Shown piece after piece: positions 5,133 through 5,200 of a stretch of DNA of 5,200 bases. Source of the stretch: M3007 sp031398055 (lineage in GTDB: Bacteria; Bacteroidota; Bacteroidia; Chitinophagales; Saprospiraceae); NCBI GenBank assembly GCA_031398055.1, contig JANNMS010000182.1, positions 1 through 5,200 of the forward strand, given 5' to 3'. The position numbers and the translations under genes were made by a program. Every line of letters starts with the position of its first letter. Position 1 is the first letter of the stretch. The notes beneath the pieces are model-generated. The model saw nothing but the letters and a program-made list of their open reading frames with translations. It ran no database searches and had not been told where the DNA came from.

Positions 5133-5200
5133 TTAAAAATGCCGTAGGCATGGCATTTTGGCAGCAACATTCACGGATAAAATGCCATGCCTACGGCATT
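5133..5200. repeat. Palindromic repeat element H, right copy (cut by window end)
   Basis: Identical to 1-68 except for one loop base (T5171 for A39). The arms are 5137-5159 and 5179-5200; the last base of the 23-nt right arm falls outside the window. The loop, GGCAGCAACATTCACGGAT, lies in the same orientation as in the left copy, whereas the neighbouring 53-nt elements are inverted with respect to each other. More repeats may continue beyond the window. Confidence 0.9.

Noticed and set aside
1..5200. A composite transposon or cassette bounded by the terminal repeats
   Set aside because: No transposase, integrase or target-site duplication is visible, and the repeats look like intergenic palindromic elements that are usually present in many copies. 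Kept only as a question about inversion or excision.

Overview
The window looks like Bacteroidota chromosome, most likely Saprospiraceae or a near relative. The evidence is A/T-rich leaders without a clear Shine-Dalgarno before the starts, remains of an ELWxxDGT-repeat protein, a PNPAS-type secretion-sorting tail, fragments resembling LytS-like two-component kinases, and long palindromic intergenic repeats. The lineage is inferred from these traits; no marker gene is present.

Left half (about 148-3537): three intact genes. On the minus strand a complete P-type Ca2+-type ATPase (3128 to 492) is followed 14 nt later by a small three-helix membrane protein (477 to 148), a probable two-gene operon. 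Divergent from it, across a 198-nt AT-rich gap, is a 69-residue two-helix membrane protein of the Thivi_2564 type (3328-3537).

Right half (about 3660-5060): no intact gene. It is a patchwork of gene remnants joined end to end: the C-terminal tail of a secreted minus-strand protein with its terminator still in place; a plus-strand scrap with an LRWAP motif; one and a bit ELWxxDGT repeats; a perfect 13-bp palindrome that supplies the stop codon of that piece; the C-terminus of a LytS-like kinase; and, overlapping its stop by ATGA, the N-terminal membrane segment of a second kinase-like gene that runs on into repeat DNA.

Both ends of the window carry the same compound repeat. A 65-nt element with a perfect 23-bp stem lies outermost, in the same orientation at both ends (67/68 identical over the visible part). 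A 53-nt element lies inside it, in opposite orientations (51/53). The arms of the two elements are related: each is a mini-hairpin with a 5-bp stem and GTA loop followed by a TGGCATTT tail, and the four arm differences are two compensated base pairs. This resembles a REP/RAYT-type structured repeat family and is the most unusual feature here. No transposase is present in the window.
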